Counted from the stretch's first letter, positions 7,083-16,544 are shown. The stretch is 64,000 nucleotides of DNA from Chryseotalea sp. WA131a (GCA_025370075.1 CP073016.1:2790001-2854000); one strand, 5' to 3'. Made by a program: numbers and translations. Notes: a model not told the origin generated them from the sequence alone.

Positions 7083-8471
7083 ATGGGATATGATGTAATC
7101 GTTATTGGCTCTGGTCCTGGGGGCTATGTGGCGGCTATTCGTGCTTCACAATTAGGCATGAAAGTAGGCGTGGTAGAGAAAGCAGAGCTGGGTGGCATTT
7201 GCCTCAACTGGGGATGTATACCCACCAAGGCATTGCTAAAAAGTGCCAATGTGTTTGAATACATCAAGCACGCAAAAGATTACGGTATCGATGTGAAAGA
7301 AGCCTCACCCGATATGGCGGCTATGGTAAAACGCAGTAGAGATGTAGCGGCTGGGATGAGCAAGGGGGTGCAGTTTCTATTCAAGAAAAATAAAATCGAT
7401 CAGATTGAAGGGCACGGGAAGTTGAAGAAAGGTGGCAAAGTAGAAGTGATGGATGCTGCCGGGAAGAAAACCGATTATGACGCCAAGCATATTATTTTGG
7501 CCACAGGCGCGCGCTCGCGCGAATTGCCTGCACTGAAAATCGATAACAAAAAAATCATTGGCTACCGCGATGCCATGGTACTGCCATTTAAACCGCAAAA
7601 AATGTTGGTGGTAGGCTCGGGGGCGATTGGTGTTGAGTTTGCCTATTTCTACAACACGATTGGTGTGGAAGTAACCATTGTTGAATTTTTGCCACGCATT
7701 GTGCCGGTGGAGGACGAAGAAGTTTCGAAGCAATTGGAAAAGTCATTCAAGAAATCGGGTATAACGATTTACACGAATTCAGAAGTGACGAAAGTCGATA
7801 CCGGTGGCAAAGGCTGTGTATCGACCGTAAAAACGCCAGCAGGTGAAATCAAAATTGAAACTGACGTAGTGCTTTCTGCGGTGGGTGTCACCACCAATTT
7901 AGAAAATCTCGGATTGGAAGAAGTGGGTGTGAAGAACGAAAAAGGAAAAGTGATTGTAGATGCGTTCTACAAAACCAATGTGCCCGGAGTGTATGCCATC
8001 GGTGACATCACCAGCGGCCCCGCCTTGGCGCACGTAGCTTCAGCCGAAGGAATCATTTGCGTGGAAAATATTGCAGGCAAAAAACCAGAGCCACTCAATT
8101 ATAATAACATCCCTGGCTGCACATACTGCTCACCAGAAATTGCTTCGGTAGGTTATACAGAAGAAGCTGCAAAAAAAGCAGGCTACGAAATTAAAGTAGG
8201 TAAATTTCCATTCACTGCTTCAGGCAAAGCAAAAGCGGCCGGTGCGCCAGATGGTTTTGTAAAGGTAATTTTCGATGCCAAGTATGGCGAATGGTTGGGT
8301 GCGCACATGATTGGCGCGAATGTTACGGAAATGATTGCCGAAGTGGTATCCGCACGTAAATTGGAAACAACCGGACATGATGTGATCAAAACGGTGCATC
8401 CTCACCCTACCATGAGCGAAGCCATTATGGAAGCCGCTGCGGCTGCGTATGGAGAGGTGATTCATTTGTAA
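7083..8471 (+). CDS. lpdA: Dihydrolipoyl dehydrogenase (E3)
   Basis: Flavoprotein that reoxidises dihydrolipoamide in 2-oxoacid dehydrogenase and glycine cleavage complexes, passing electrons to NAD+. The 462-residue protein has the FAD loop GSGPGGYVAA (9-18) and the redox disulfide Cys40/Cys45 in GGICLNWGCIPT. The NAD loop is VVGSGAIGVEFAY near 175-187, followed by YAIGDI near 305. The active-site His-Glu pair is in HPHPTMSEAIMEAA at the C-terminus. No E1 or E2 gene is next to it, so the partner complex is encoded elsewhere. Own promoter upstream; single-gene unit. Confidence 0.95.
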   Translation: MGYDVIVIGSGPGGYVAAIRASQLGMKVGVVEKAELGGICLNWGCIPTKALLKSANVFEYIKHAKDYGIDVKEASPDMAAMVKRSRDVAAGMSKGVQFLFKKNKIDQIEGHGKLKKGGKVEVMDAAGKKTDYDAKHIILATGARSRELPALKIDNKKIIGYRDAMVLPFKPQKMLVVGSGAIGVEFAYFYNTIGVEVTIVEFLPRIVPVEDEEVSKQLEKSFKKSGITIYTNSEVTKVDTGGKGCVSTVKTPAGEIKIETDVVLSAVGVTTNLENLGLEEVGVKNEKGKVIVDAFYKTNVPGVYAIGDITSGPALAHVASAEGIICVENIAGKKPEPLNYNNIPGCTYCSPEIASVGYTEEAAKKAGYEIKVGKFPFTASGKAKAAGAPDGFVKVIFDAKYGEWLGAHMIGANVTEMIAEVVSARKLETTGHDVIKTVHPHPTMSEAIMEAAAAAYGEVIHL

Positions 8472-8803
8472 TAAGTGCCAGTAAGTGGTTCGTGTCAGGC
8501 CATTCGTGTAAAGCGAGTCGTCCCCATTTTTTTGAAAGGTGTAGGTAAAGAGGGCATCCGTAAAAGTCAACAACCTATTTATGTACTTACAAGCTTACAC
8601 CCCCGATTTCGGGGTAAAAAAATAACCTAATCCCCAGCGGTGATAAACTGTATTGTTTGATGAAGGCTCAAGCGGGACGATTACGCCAGAGAGGGGTCAT
8701 CTTTTCATGAAAAAACGGTGTGTGGGAATACAGTACGTACTTGAGAAAAAATTGATCACGTTATCAATCAACCTGATAGTAACCAACAGGCTTCTTTCAA
8801 TTT
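8472..8803. other. Intergenic stretch without a recognisable gene
   Basis: 332 bases between two convergent genes. A short hairpin (CCCCGATTTCGGGG, near 8602-8615) is followed by AAAAAAA, not by a T-run, so it is not a clear terminator on the plus strand. I see no coding or RNA gene. Confidence 0.5.
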
Positions 8804-9502
8804 CTATTTGCTAAACTCGGTCAGAATTTCTGACGATATCAGCTTGCCCTTTTTGTTGTAATCCTCCTGCTTAACAAGCCCAACACCTTTCGCAATCCAT
8901 GATTTGGACGTGCCTGTTTTTGTCATCAACATCTTCACTTCGGTTTGGCTGGAGATGATGAAGCAATCAAACTTACCTGCAGGCGTGTCTATCGTTTCGG
9001 TTCCGGTAACCGTCCGGTCGGTGTAGCGCATAAAGAATTTGAAATTTATATTTCCGGAATTCATGATCATATTTAGGTCGATCTCCTCAAGTTTTTGGCC
9101 TACCTGTAGGTTGTTTGGCAACTTGAAATTATTTCCGTCAACAGAAACGGATACTTTCTGATCCTTTATTCCTGCCTTTAAGGTTTCTTCCGTAATCTTC
9201 TTTAAATCTACTTCAAAAGTGGTCCCATCAAAGGTTGACTCAAATTTCAGTGTTGTGGATTTGTTTTTTTTCTTGTCCTCCATAACCGATGTGGTCGTAG
9301 CTTTCTCAATTCCATTTTCAACCGTATAGTCGGTGATATCATTTGTAACAATTTGGGTAATGTTGCCTTTGTTGTCATAGTGCGTGAACACAGACTTTAT
9401 CCCCTTCGTCATGGGGTAATACTCACTCCCCGTAGGATTTAGGAATGACATCAGCACAACCACGGGCAAAAAGGAAATCATGACTAGTTTGAATTTTTTC
9501 AT
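8804..9502 (-). CDS. Secreted hypothetical protein, DUF3108/TapB-like
   Basis: 232 residues with an N-terminal signal-like segment (KLVMISFLPVVVLMSFL, about 5-21) and no other membrane segment. The rest is rich in alternating beta-type stretches, ending in GVGLVKQEDYNKKGKL-type sequence. The pattern 'YYPMTKG ... TPAGKFDCFIISSQTEV ... GVGLVKQE' resembles Bacteroidota periplasmic proteins of the DUF3108/TapB type, which have no well-defined function. That match is from memory and uncertain. It is transcribed alone and likely exported to the periplasm or outer membrane. No catalytic motif is visible. Confidence 0.6.
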   Translation of the reverse strand: MKKFKLVMISFLPVVVLMSFLNPTGSEYYPMTKGIKSVFTHYDNKGNITQIVTNDITDYTVENGIEKATTTSVMEDKKKNKSTTLKFESTFDGTTFEVDLKKITEETLKAGIKDQKVSVSVDGNNFKLPNNLQVGQKLEEIDLNMIMNSGNINFKFFMRYTDRTVTGTETIDTPAGKFDCFIISSQTEVKMLMTKTGTSKSWIAKGVGLVKQEDYNKKGKLISSEILTEFSK

Positions 9503-9605
9503 TGTTTAAAGTTGAATGCAGAGGTAAGTAAGGAAAATAAGCGAAAATAGGCAAGCATTGCACGTGTAAAAATCAGCAACGGACGATTAGTTGAAGTGAA
9601 AATAG

Positions 9606-10217
9606 TCAAATCACTTTTGCTTTTGCTAGCTCCTTCTTTGTTTGTTCTGCCGATTGAAAATGAATCGTGGGCAATCCTACTTTTAAAGCGCCCTCCACGT
9701 TTTTGATATTGTCGTCAATGAAAATCGCCTGCGCAGGATTGATTTGATAGCGATCAAAAAGAATTTTATAAAATTCGGGAAAGGGCTTTCGCGATTTCTC
9801 TACCCCCGAAACCACAATACCTTCAAACCAATGAAGGAACTCAAAATTATCTAACGCCCACGGAAATGTTTCTGCCGACCAATTGGTGAGGGCGTAAAGT
9901 TTGTACTTTTTTGACTCTTTGATCTCCTTTAGAAGCGCTACGGTTTCATGAATGCGCCCGTTGATGGTCTCATTCCATCGGCCATACCACGCACGGATAG
10001 CCAGCTCATGTTCAGGAAATTTTGTAACCAACTCTTCGGTGGCTTCTTCAAATGAACGGCCCGCATCTTGTTGATCGTTCCACTCAGGCGTGCACACATT
10101 CTCCAGAAACCAATTGATTTCTTCTTCCGTTTTAAAAATCTTGCGATAGAGGTAGCGAGGGTTCCAATCGATGAGCACTCCGCCCAGATCGAAAATGACT
10201 GTGTTGATAGATGACAA
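9606..10217 (-). CDS. HAD-superfamily phosphatase (YihX-like)
   Basis: 203-residue HAD hydrolase of subfamily IA. Motif I is FDLGGVLIDWNP with the nucleophile and acid Asp/Gly arrangement, motif II is LTNWS near 100, motif III Lys is in EKSRKPFPEFY, and motif IV is FIDDNIKNVEGA. The motif-I sequence GGVLIDW and the small helical cap resemble YihX-type glucose-1-phosphate phosphatases and related haloacid dehalogenase-like enzymes. The true substrate cannot be read from the sequence. Single gene with no obvious operon partner. Confidence 0.8.
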   Translation of the reverse strand: MSSINTVIFDLGGVLIDWNPRYLYRKIFKTEEEINWFLENVCTPEWNDQQDAGRSFEEATEELVTKFPEHELAIRAWYGRWNETINGRIHETVALLKEIKESKKYKLYALTNWSAETFPWALDNFEFLHWFEGIVVSGVEKSRKPFPEFYKILFDRYQINPAQAIFIDDNIKNVEGALKVGLPTIHFQSAEQTKKELAKAKVI

Positions 10218-10322
10218 AGCTAAGATAGTAAATGAATGATTAAAATGATAAAAAAGTCTATGTGCTTTTTTTCGCCAAGATAAAATGTTTTCTATTAATA
10301 AGTAAACAAAAAACCCTACTCC

Positions 10323-11147
10323 CTAACTCCCAAACGCCCATTTCAAAAACTCAGGCATTGCTTTCGCCCAGGTGGCGGTGTCGTGGCGGCCTCCCACCAT
10401 TTCCAAGTAGTGAATATCTTTAAATGGCCGATATCCTTTTTTTGTCAGCTCGGCAATTAAATCTAATGTGTCGTCAATGGAGTCAATCACACCATTGTTG
10501 TTGCGGTCGCTGGCTTCATCTTCGGTACCCGTCTGAAACCAAAAACGCAAGCCATGTTTCATTTTTCCGTTGCGAATGCGCTGGTGCATAATACGATCGC
10601 GGTGATCGGAATAAAAAAGACTGTGGGCATCGCGTTTACGCCACCACAGCGAACCACTAAACACGCCCACCTTCCTAAACATTTCCGGATGGTTCCAAGC
10701 AATGTCCATTGCGCTGAGACCACCCATAGAGTAGCCAGCAATGGCGTGTTGCTCTGGCGAAGGATGGATGGGGTATTTATAAACCAAGTACGGCACAAGT
10801 TCGCTCACAATGTATTTTGAATACGCCTTCGCGCTGGCGCCTCTGCTTTGGTAGTCTTTTTTATCGGCCACACCGTATTCTTGCAAGCGATCACCAGCGG
10901 TTACACCCACAATGGCTACTTCTTGCACAACGCTCGATTGGGTAAGCTGTTCAATCGTTTCTTTTATTCTCACCGCTTCATTATCCTGCCCATCGTTTAA
11001 CAACAGCAAAGGATATTTTTTTCCAGATGTTTCGAACCCCGCTGGCAATAGTATTTCTACATCCACATCGCGCTTAAGCAATTCTGAGTGAATGCCCGTA
11101 AGTTTAATTGATTGATAGGTGCTTTCCTTGATTAAATCTTCTTTCAC
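10323..11147 (-). CDS. Putative alpha/beta-hydrolase esterase (esterase D / Fes-like family)
   Basis: 274 residues of the putative-esterase family (enterochelin esterase/S-formylglutathione hydrolase-like fold). The nucleophile elbow is GYSMGGLSAMD, the oxyanion region is LLLNDGQDNEAV, and the likely catalytic His is in GGRHDTATWAKAMPEFL. A DRNNNGVIDSIDD stretch looks like an inserted acidic, possibly metal-binding, loop before the His. There is no clear signal peptide, so it is probably cytoplasmic. The substrate is unknown; carboxyl esters of sugars or siderophores are possible in the family. Confidence 0.75.
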   Translation of the reverse strand: MKEDLIKESTYQSIKLTGIHSELLKRDVDVEILLPAGFETSGKKYPLLLLNDGQDNEAVRIKETIEQLTQSSVVQEVAIVGVTAGDRLQEYGVADKKDYQSRGASAKAYSKYIVSELVPYLVYKYPIHPSPEQHAIAGYSMGGLSAMDIAWNHPEMFRKVGVFSGSLWWRKRDAHSLFYSDHRDRIMHQRIRNGKMKHGLRFWFQTGTEDEASDRNNNGVIDSIDDTLDLIAELTKKGYRPFKDIHYLEMVGGRHDTATWAKAMPEFLKWAFGS

Positions 11148-11462
11148 CGTTTGCGATTCAGGTTATTACTTGTCATTTTTAAAAGACACAAAAATAGGAT
11201 TTTTGAGGTGAGATAGGCGACAAATGCTTGTTCTAAGGAAAAATTGGCATGAAGTAGCACATGAAGAAAAAAGGAAATGCTTCAATTTTTGAGTTTGGAT
11301 ACTCAGCCTGAAAACTATAAATCAGTAGTCAATAAAATTCTTAATGGAGAAAAACTATTTGATAAAAATTGGATGGGCTATTCATATAAAAATAAGGTTG
11401 ATTTTAGAACTTAAAAAATACAGGAATAGTTAGTTTGTATATTTGAGGCTTATTTTTTTAAA
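11148..11462. other. Intergenic region before lysA
   Basis: 315 A+T-rich bases. A 45-codon frame (11277-11414, MLQFLSLDTQPENYK at the start) has protein-like composition but no start signal I recognise and no similarity I can name; it may be debris. It has no lysine codon run, and it lies upstream of the lysA -7 element, so it is not a leader peptide. Confidence 0.4.
11438..11445 (+). promoter_or_regulatory. Predicted -7 element of lysA
   Basis: TATATTTG matches TAnnTTTG exactly and lies 17 bases before the lysA ATG. No good TTG sits at the usual distance upstream. Confidence 0.4.
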
Positions 11463-12701
11463 ATGAACCTCGTCAATAACGTTTATCAAATCCAAGGGCT
11501 GAATGTAGCCGATATTTGCGCTGAATTTGGAACGCCATTGTATGTGTACGATGGCCAAAAAATAGTTCAGCAACTACAGAATTTAAAAAATGCCTTCTCA
11601 GAAAACCAAGTAAAGGTGAAGTATGCGGCCAAAGCGCTCACCAATATTTCGATTTTAAAGTTGCTGAAAAAGAACGGGGCAGGGGTAGATGTGGTGTCGT
11701 TGCAAGAAGCACACATTGCCATGGGTGCCGGGTTTACGCCTGACGAAATCATGTTTACGCCCAACTGCGTTGATTTTTCTGAAATTGTAGAAGGGGTAAC
11801 GCTCGGCCTCAACATTAATCTCGATAATCTGTCGGTGCTTGAAAAGTTCGGAAAAAAATATGGAAGCAATTATCCTTGCTGCATCCGGCTGAACCCACAT
11901 ATTTTGGCAGGGGGAAATTATAAAATTTCTACGGGGCATGGCAATTCAAAATTTGGTATTTCGGTTTATCAGCTTCCGCAGATTATGCAGTTGGTGCAGC
12001 AATACAAAATCAATGTAAATGGTTTGCACATTCACACCGGTTCTGAAATCACCGAGACGGACGTGTTTTTGAAAATGGCCGAAATCCTGTTTGGTGTGGC
12101 CCGCGATTTTCCCAATCTTAAGTTCATCGATTTTGGAAGCGGATTTAAGGTGGCCTACAAAGAAGGCGACCACATTACCAACATTTATGATTTGGGTTTG
12201 AAGTTGGGCAAAGCCTTCAAAGAATTTTATCAAAGCTATGGCAAACAATTGGAGCTTTGGGTTGAGCCCGGAAAATACTTAGTAAGCGAAGCAGGTTATT
12301 TGTTTGTAAATGCCAATGTGGTGAAGACTACACCTTCCGTCACCTTTGTGGGTGTTAATTCAGGACTCAATCATCTCATCCGACCGATGATGTACGATGC
12401 TTATCATGATATTGTGAACACCTCTAACCCAACAGGCGACAACAAAATATACACTGTGGTCGGTAATATTTGTGAGACCGATACTTTTGGTGCCGATCGC
12501 AAAATGAACGAAGTGCGCGAGGGCGATTTGTTGGTACTGAAAAATGCAGGAGCGTATGGTTATTCGATGGCCTCTAACTATAATTCACGCTTCCGCCCTG
12601 CGGAAGTATTGGTGTTAAATGGAAAAGCGCAACTCATTCGCAAGCGCGACACATTGGACGACATTTTGAGAAATCAGGTAGCGATTGACTTTGATAAGTA
12701 G
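11463..12701 (+). CDS. lysA: Diaminopimelate decarboxylase
   Basis: PLP enzyme that decarboxylates meso-diaminopimelate to L-lysine, the last step of the lysine branch. Fold-type III barrel. The PLP lysine is Lys57 in VKYAAKALTN. LHIHTGSEI binds cofactor near 195, and EPGKYLVSEAG follows near 265. The catalytic Cys is in GNICETDTFG, and NAGAYGYSMASNYNSR is the phosphate/active-site stretch near the C-terminus. The 412-residue length is normal. It appears to be a single-gene unit followed by the unrelated flavoprotein gene about 80 bp later. Confidence 0.95.
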   Translation: MNLVNNVYQIQGLNVADICAEFGTPLYVYDGQKIVQQLQNLKNAFSENQVKVKYAAKALTNISILKLLKKNGAGVDVVSLQEAHIAMGAGFTPDEIMFTPNCVDFSEIVEGVTLGLNINLDNLSVLEKFGKKYGSNYPCCIRLNPHILAGGNYKISTGHGNSKFGISVYQLPQIMQLVQQYKINVNGLHIHTGSEITETDVFLKMAEILFGVARDFPNLKFIDFGSGFKVAYKEGDHITNIYDLGLKLGKAFKEFYQSYGKQLELWVEPGKYLVSEAGYLFVNANVVKTTPSVTFVGVNSGLNHLIRPMMYDAYHDIVNTSNPTGDNKIYTVVGNICETDTFGADRKMNEVREGDLLVLKNAGAYGYSMASNYNSRFRPAEVLVLNGKAQLIRKRDTLDDILRNQVAIDFDK

Positions 12702-12778
12702 TGAGGCCGCATCCTTCATGCTACAAGCAGCTTGCATCGGGAGGCATGAGGCTTGTGACAATTCTTAAATAACACAAC

Positions 12779-14023
12779 TTGTCTAACCACAAACCATTCG
12801 ACTTAATAGTAATCGGTGGCGGGGCAGCTGGTTTTTTCGGTGCCATCAATGCTGCACATAAAAATCCTAAACTTAAGATTGCCATTCTTGAGAAATCATC
12901 AAAGCTACTTTCTAAAGTAAGAATATCTGGAGGTGGCCGATGCAATGTAACCCATCATTGCTTTGAGGCCACACCCTTGTCGCAGCACTACCCCCGTGGA
13001 CAAAGAGAATTGAAGAAATTGTTTCGAGTGTTTCAAGCGAGCGATACGGTAAAATGGTTTGACGAGCGAGGAGTAAAATTAAAAACCGAAGAAGATGGAC
13101 GGATGTTTCCGACCACCGATGACTCCCAAACCATTATCAATTGTTTTTTAAAAGAAGCTGACCATTATAATATTCAGATTTATCTAAATGAAGGTTTAGA
13201 ACATTTGGAGAAAAATGAGAATCTGTTTTATCTGAAAACAAATCGACAAACGTTTATCAGCAACAAGGTGTTGGTAGCAATTGGTGGTCATCCTCAATCT
13301 TCCTCTTACGATTTTGTAAAACAAGCCGGCCATACCATCGTTCCGTTGATTCCTTCGCTTTTTACATTCAATGATTCCGAAAAGAAATTTAAAGACCTGA
13401 TGGGTGTTTCGGTGGCGGAAGCGACCGTGAGAATTGCAAGCACCGATTTTTCAGAGCTTGGCCCGGTGTTAGTTACTCATTGGGGATTGAGTGGGCCAGC
13501 CGTTATCAAACTCTCGGCTTGGGCGGCTACCTATCTTCATGATAAAAAATACACGTTCACAGCTTTGGTAAATTGGACAGGCAAGCGGGGCGAAGAAGAA
13601 GTTCGGGAATTTTTACAAAATCAAAAGGCAAATCGCGGTAAGCAAAAGATAGTAACCAACCCATTGTTTGCGTTGCCGAGCAGGTTGTGGGAGCGGTTAG
13701 TCTCGATAGCAGAAATTATAGATGAAAAAATTTGGGCCGAGGCGTCCAACAAAGAAATAAATAAACTGACTGAACTTTTGATTCGGTGCCCATTCCACAT
13801 AAAGGGCAAAACTACTTTTAAAGAAGAGTTTGTTACCTGTGGCGGTGTAGACCTGAAAGAAATTGATTTGCAAACCATGGAAAGCAAAAAAGTACAGTGT
13901 TTATACTTTGCTGGCGAAGTGTTGAATATTGATGGCGAAACAGGCGGGTTTAATTTTCAAGCAGCTTGGTCTACCGCCTTTGTGGCGGCTAAGTCAATTT
14001 CCCAACAATTTTTGGAAGCCTGA
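12779..14023 (+). CDS. BaiN/YhiN-type FAD-dependent oxidoreductase
   Basis: 414 residues of the HI0933/BaiN flavoprotein family. The FAD-binding dinucleotide loop is IVIGGGAAGFFGAI (10-23), followed by the family mark KVRISGGGRCNVTH near 46-59. It ends with YFAGEVLNIDGETGGFNFQAAW, the second FAD motif. I take TTG at 12779 as start because it gives the complete N-terminal strand and no ATG lies nearby. The family reduces unsaturated compounds or modifies RNA in different bacteria; the substrate here is not predictable. It lies downstream of lysA, separated by a hairpin-rich spacer (12715-12760). Confidence 0.85.
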   Translation: MSNHKPFDLIVIGGGAAGFFGAINAAHKNPKLKIAILEKSSKLLSKVRISGGGRCNVTHHCFEATPLSQHYPRGQRELKKLFRVFQASDTVKWFDERGVKLKTEEDGRMFPTTDDSQTIINCFLKEADHYNIQIYLNEGLEHLEKNENLFYLKTNRQTFISNKVLVAIGGHPQSSSYDFVKQAGHTIVPLIPSLFTFNDSEKKFKDLMGVSVAEATVRIASTDFSELGPVLVTHWGLSGPAVIKLSAWAATYLHDKKYTFTALVNWTGKRGEEEVREFLQNQKANRGKQKIVTNPLFALPSRLWERLVSIAEIIDEKIWAEASNKEINKLTELLIRCPFHIKGKTTFKEEFVTCGGVDLKEIDLQTMESKKVQCLYFAGEVLNIDGETGGFNFQAAWSTAFVAAKSISQQFLEA

Positions 14024-14093
14024 CAGTGAAAACCCTTTGTAAAACGAATTGTTGATTTGGCTTTGTAGTATGTAAATAAAGAAATCCATGAAC

Positions 14094-14120
14094 AAAAAAT
14101 GCTAGCCAAAGCTAGCATTT
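14094..14120 (-). terminator. Intrinsic terminator of tRNA-Phe
   Basis: On the minus strand the stem AAATGCTAGC/GCTAGCATTT with loop TTTG is followed by T-rich TTTTTTG. It lies just past the CCA end of the tRNA gene. Confidence 0.8.
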
Positions 14121-14124
14121 GAAG

Positions 14125-14200
14125 TGGTGGTGACGGAGGGAATTGAACCCCCGACACAAGGATTTTCAGTCCTTTGCTCTACCAACTGAGCTACGTCACC
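14125..14200 (-). tRNA. tRNA-Phe (GAA)
   Basis: 76 nt including an encoded CCA tail. The acceptor arm GGTGACG/CGTCACC, the D arm AGCTCAGTTGGTAGAGC, the anticodon loop CTGAAAA (anticodon GAA) and the T arm with GGTTCAATTCC are all visible on the minus strand. It is a lone tRNA gene with its own terminator. I see no repeat of its 3' end nearby, so no sign of an integrated element. Confidence 0.96.
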
Positions 14201-14350
14201 TTAAAAAAATCCCTATTAATTCGTTCAATAGGGCGACAAAATTAGTGGAATTCTGTTAATTTGAAAGTGCCTGATTCCTAATTTCAACAACTTATTTTAG
14301 GAAAACGGCCTTTGATTGGCACAATGACACAGATTAGCTAAGTTTGACTC

Positions 14351-15664
14351 ATGGCAATAGCACAGCAAATACTCTTCCTTATAGCACTCGGGCTTGCCGG
14401 GTACTTCATTCGCAAGCGCGTGGTGCGCATTCGCAAAAACATTGAATTGGGCAAAAAAGAGACCGTTTCAGGTTCTAGCAGCGAGCGTTGGCAAAACGTA
14501 TTGCTCGTGGCCTTTGGTCAACGTAAAATGTTCAAACGTTTTATTCCCGCCTTTTTTCACTTTTTAATCTATGCTGGTTTTCTCATTATCAATTTGGAAG
14601 TATTGGAGTTTGTGATTGATGGCGTAGCCGGCACCCACCGGATTTTTGCCCCTTACCTCGGTGGCTTCTACAATGTGTTGATGAATATTTTTGAATTTTT
14701 GGCCGTGGCCGTGTTGGCGTCTTGCATTGTTTTTTTGCTCCGAAGAAATGTTTTAAAAGTAGCACGCTTTCAATCAGCTGAAATGACAAAGTGGCCGCGC
14801 ATGGATGCCAATTTGATTTTGACGATTGAAATCATTTTGATGTTGGCTATCCTTACCATGAATGCTACCGACCAAATTTTGCAAACCCGCACTACACACT
14901 ATCATCCGACAGGCTTATTGTTCTTTAGCAACATTATCACACCGGCACTTCAAAATATCAACACCTCAACGCTTATTTTTATTGAGCGTTTCTGCTGGTG
15001 GTTTCACATCTTGGGCATTTTTGCTTTCACGATTTATGTTACGTACTCCAAGCACCTTCATATTTTCATGGCGTTTGTCAATACCTATTATGCCAAACTT
15101 CAACCGAAGGGCCATATTAACAATATGCCTGTGGTTACGCACGAAGTGAAAACCATGTTGGGGTTACCGGTAGAGCCTTCAATAACACCATCAGTGCCTG
15201 GTCGGTTTGGTGCAAAGGACATCAACGATTTAAGCCGAATCAATTTGATGGCAGCCTACGCCTGTACTGAATGCGGCCGTTGTACGAGCGAGTGCCCGGC
15301 CAACCTTACGGGAAAAAAGCTGTCACCACGTAAAATCATGATGGACGTTCGCGACCGCATGGAAGAAGTGGGCAATAGTTTGGAAAAAGGCGGACCCGGT
15401 TTGAATGATGGAAAGTTTTTGCTGGGAGATTATATCAGCAAAGAAGAAATCAATGCGTGCACGAGTTGCAATGCGTGCGTGGAGGCTTGCCCTGTTTTAA
15501 TCAACCCGCTGGAAATCATTTTGGAACTGAGACGCTACCAAGCGATGGAAGAAAGCAGTTCGCCCCAGCAATGGAACAGCATGTTTCAAAATGTGGAAAC
15601 CAGCTTTACGCCTTGGAAATTTCCGGCCAGCGATCGCTTTAATTGGGCAAAAACAAATTCTTGA
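14351..15664 (+). CDS. Membrane-anchored (4Fe-4S) electron-transfer protein
   Basis: 437 residues. The first half holds about five hydrophobic segments (near 5-20, 60-85, 105-130, 155-175 and 215-235), resembling the membrane part of nitrate reductase gamma/HdrE-like proteins. The second half has a ferredoxin-type domain with two motifs, CTECGRCTSECP near 300 and CTSCNACVEACP near 370, each able to hold a [4Fe-4S] cluster. It probably carries electrons between a soluble partner and the membrane. The next gene encodes a CCG-domain protein, the usual partner (HdrB/GlpC/LutA type). The electron donor and acceptor are not known from context. Confidence 0.85.
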   Translation: MAIAQQILFLIALGLAGYFIRKRVVRIRKNIELGKKETVSGSSSERWQNVLLVAFGQRKMFKRFIPAFFHFLIYAGFLIINLEVLEFVIDGVAGTHRIFAPYLGGFYNVLMNIFEFLAVAVLASCIVFLLRRNVLKVARFQSAEMTKWPRMDANLILTIEIILMLAILTMNATDQILQTRTTHYHPTGLLFFSNIITPALQNINTSTLIFIERFCWWFHILGIFAFTIYVTYSKHLHIFMAFVNTYYAKLQPKGHINNMPVVTHEVKTMLGLPVEPSITPSVPGRFGAKDINDLSRINLMAAYACTECGRCTSECPANLTGKKLSPRKIMMDVRDRMEEVGNSLEKGGPGLNDGKFLLGDYISKEEINACTSCNACVEACPVLINPLEIILELRRYQAMEESSSPQQWNSMFQNVETSFTPWKFPASDRFNWAKTNS

Positions 15665-15678
15665 GAGCGGAAGAAAAA

Positions 15679-15712
15679 TCGTAAATCTAAAATCCTAATT
15701 CGTAAATCTAAA
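15679..15712 (+). repeat. 13-base direct repeat between the Fe-S genes
   Basis: TCGTAAATCTAAA occurs at 15679-15691 and again at 15700-15712, the second copy running into the ATG of the CCG-domain gene. It is the direct-repeat half of the stuttered spacer design seen elsewhere in this window. Confidence 0.6.
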
Positions 15713-16494
15713 TGACCATACCAACCCTTGCCGACCTTACCGCCAAAGGCGAACAACCTGAAATACTTTTTTGGGTGGGCTGTGCCGGCTCGTTTGATGA
15801 CCGCGCCAAGCGCGTGACCCTTGCCTTTGTAAAAATCTTAAATGCCGTAGGCGTAAAGTTTGCCGTGCTGGGCAATGAAGAAACCTGCACGGGCGACCCT
15901 GCACGCAGGGCTGGCAATGAGTTTTTGTTTCAGATGCAAGCCATGAACAACATACAAGTGCTCAATGGCTATGGCGTAAAAAAAATTGTGACTGCCTGTC
16001 CGCATTGCTTCAATACATTAAAAAATGAGTATCCAGAATTAGGTGGAAACTATGAAGTGATTCATCATTCTTCTTTTTTACAGAGTTTAATTAACGAAGG
16101 CAAAATCAAAATGGAAGGAGGAGGTTCGTTCAAAGGAAGAAAAATCACCTACCACGATAGCTGCTACCTTGGAAGGGCCAATAATATTTATGAAGCTCCG
16201 CGTGAAGTATTGCAAGCGTTGGATGCTGATTTGGTAGAAATGAAGCGATGCCGCACCACTGGCCTATGTTGCGGGGCGGGAGGCGCGCAAATGTTTAAAG
16301 AACCCGAGAAAGGAAGCCAAGACATTAACATCGCTCGCACCGAAGAAGCGCTTTTGACGGGTGCGACCACCATCGCAGTGGCTTGTCCGTTTTGCATGAC
16401 CATGATGACCGATGGCGTGAAGAACAAAGAAAAAGAGGTGAGTGTGCAAGTGAAGGATTTGGCTGAGTTGATTGTGGAGGCCAAAGGGCTTTAA
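15712..16494 (+). CDS. CCG-domain Fe-S oxidoreductase subunit (HdrB/LutA-like)
   Basis: 260 residues with two cysteine-rich CCG-type modules. The first has GCAGSFDDRAKR near 24 and TACPHCFNTLKNEY near 90. The second has YHDSCYLGR near 145, CCGAGGAQMF near 184 and ACPFCMTMM near 224. In HdrB-type proteins these cysteines hold an unusual Fe-S cluster that handles disulfides or organic acids. It follows the membrane Fe-S gene by 47 bp and probably forms a complex with that protein. Soluble. The physiological substrate is unknown. Confidence 0.85.
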   Translation: MTIPTLADLTAKGEQPEILFWVGCAGSFDDRAKRVTLAFVKILNAVGVKFAVLGNEETCTGDPARRAGNEFLFQMQAMNNIQVLNGYGVKKIVTACPHCFNTLKNEYPELGGNYEVIHHSSFLQSLINEGKIKMEGGGSFKGRKITYHDSCYLGRANNIYEAPREVLQALDADLVEMKRCRTTGLCCGAGGAQMFKEPEKGSQDINIARTEEALLTGATTIAVACPFCMTMMTDGVKNKEKEVSVQVKDLAELIVEAKGL

Positions 16495-16544
16495 ATATTA
16501 GAGAATGGTGTAGTCTATTTTTTCTTACTAATCGTTTCGATTTT

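Noticed and set aside
8602..8622. Hairpin CCCCGATTTCGGGG as lpdA terminator
   Set aside because: It is followed by A-runs, not T-runs, in the lpdA direction, and it lies about 130 bases after the gene.
11277..11414. Leader peptide for lysA
   Set aside because: The frame lacks a lysine codon run and lies upstream of the likely lysA promoter, so it cannot be an attenuator.
14125..14200. tRNA-Phe as an integration site
   Set aside because: No repeat of the tRNA 3' end and no integrase or phage gene is seen in the flanks.
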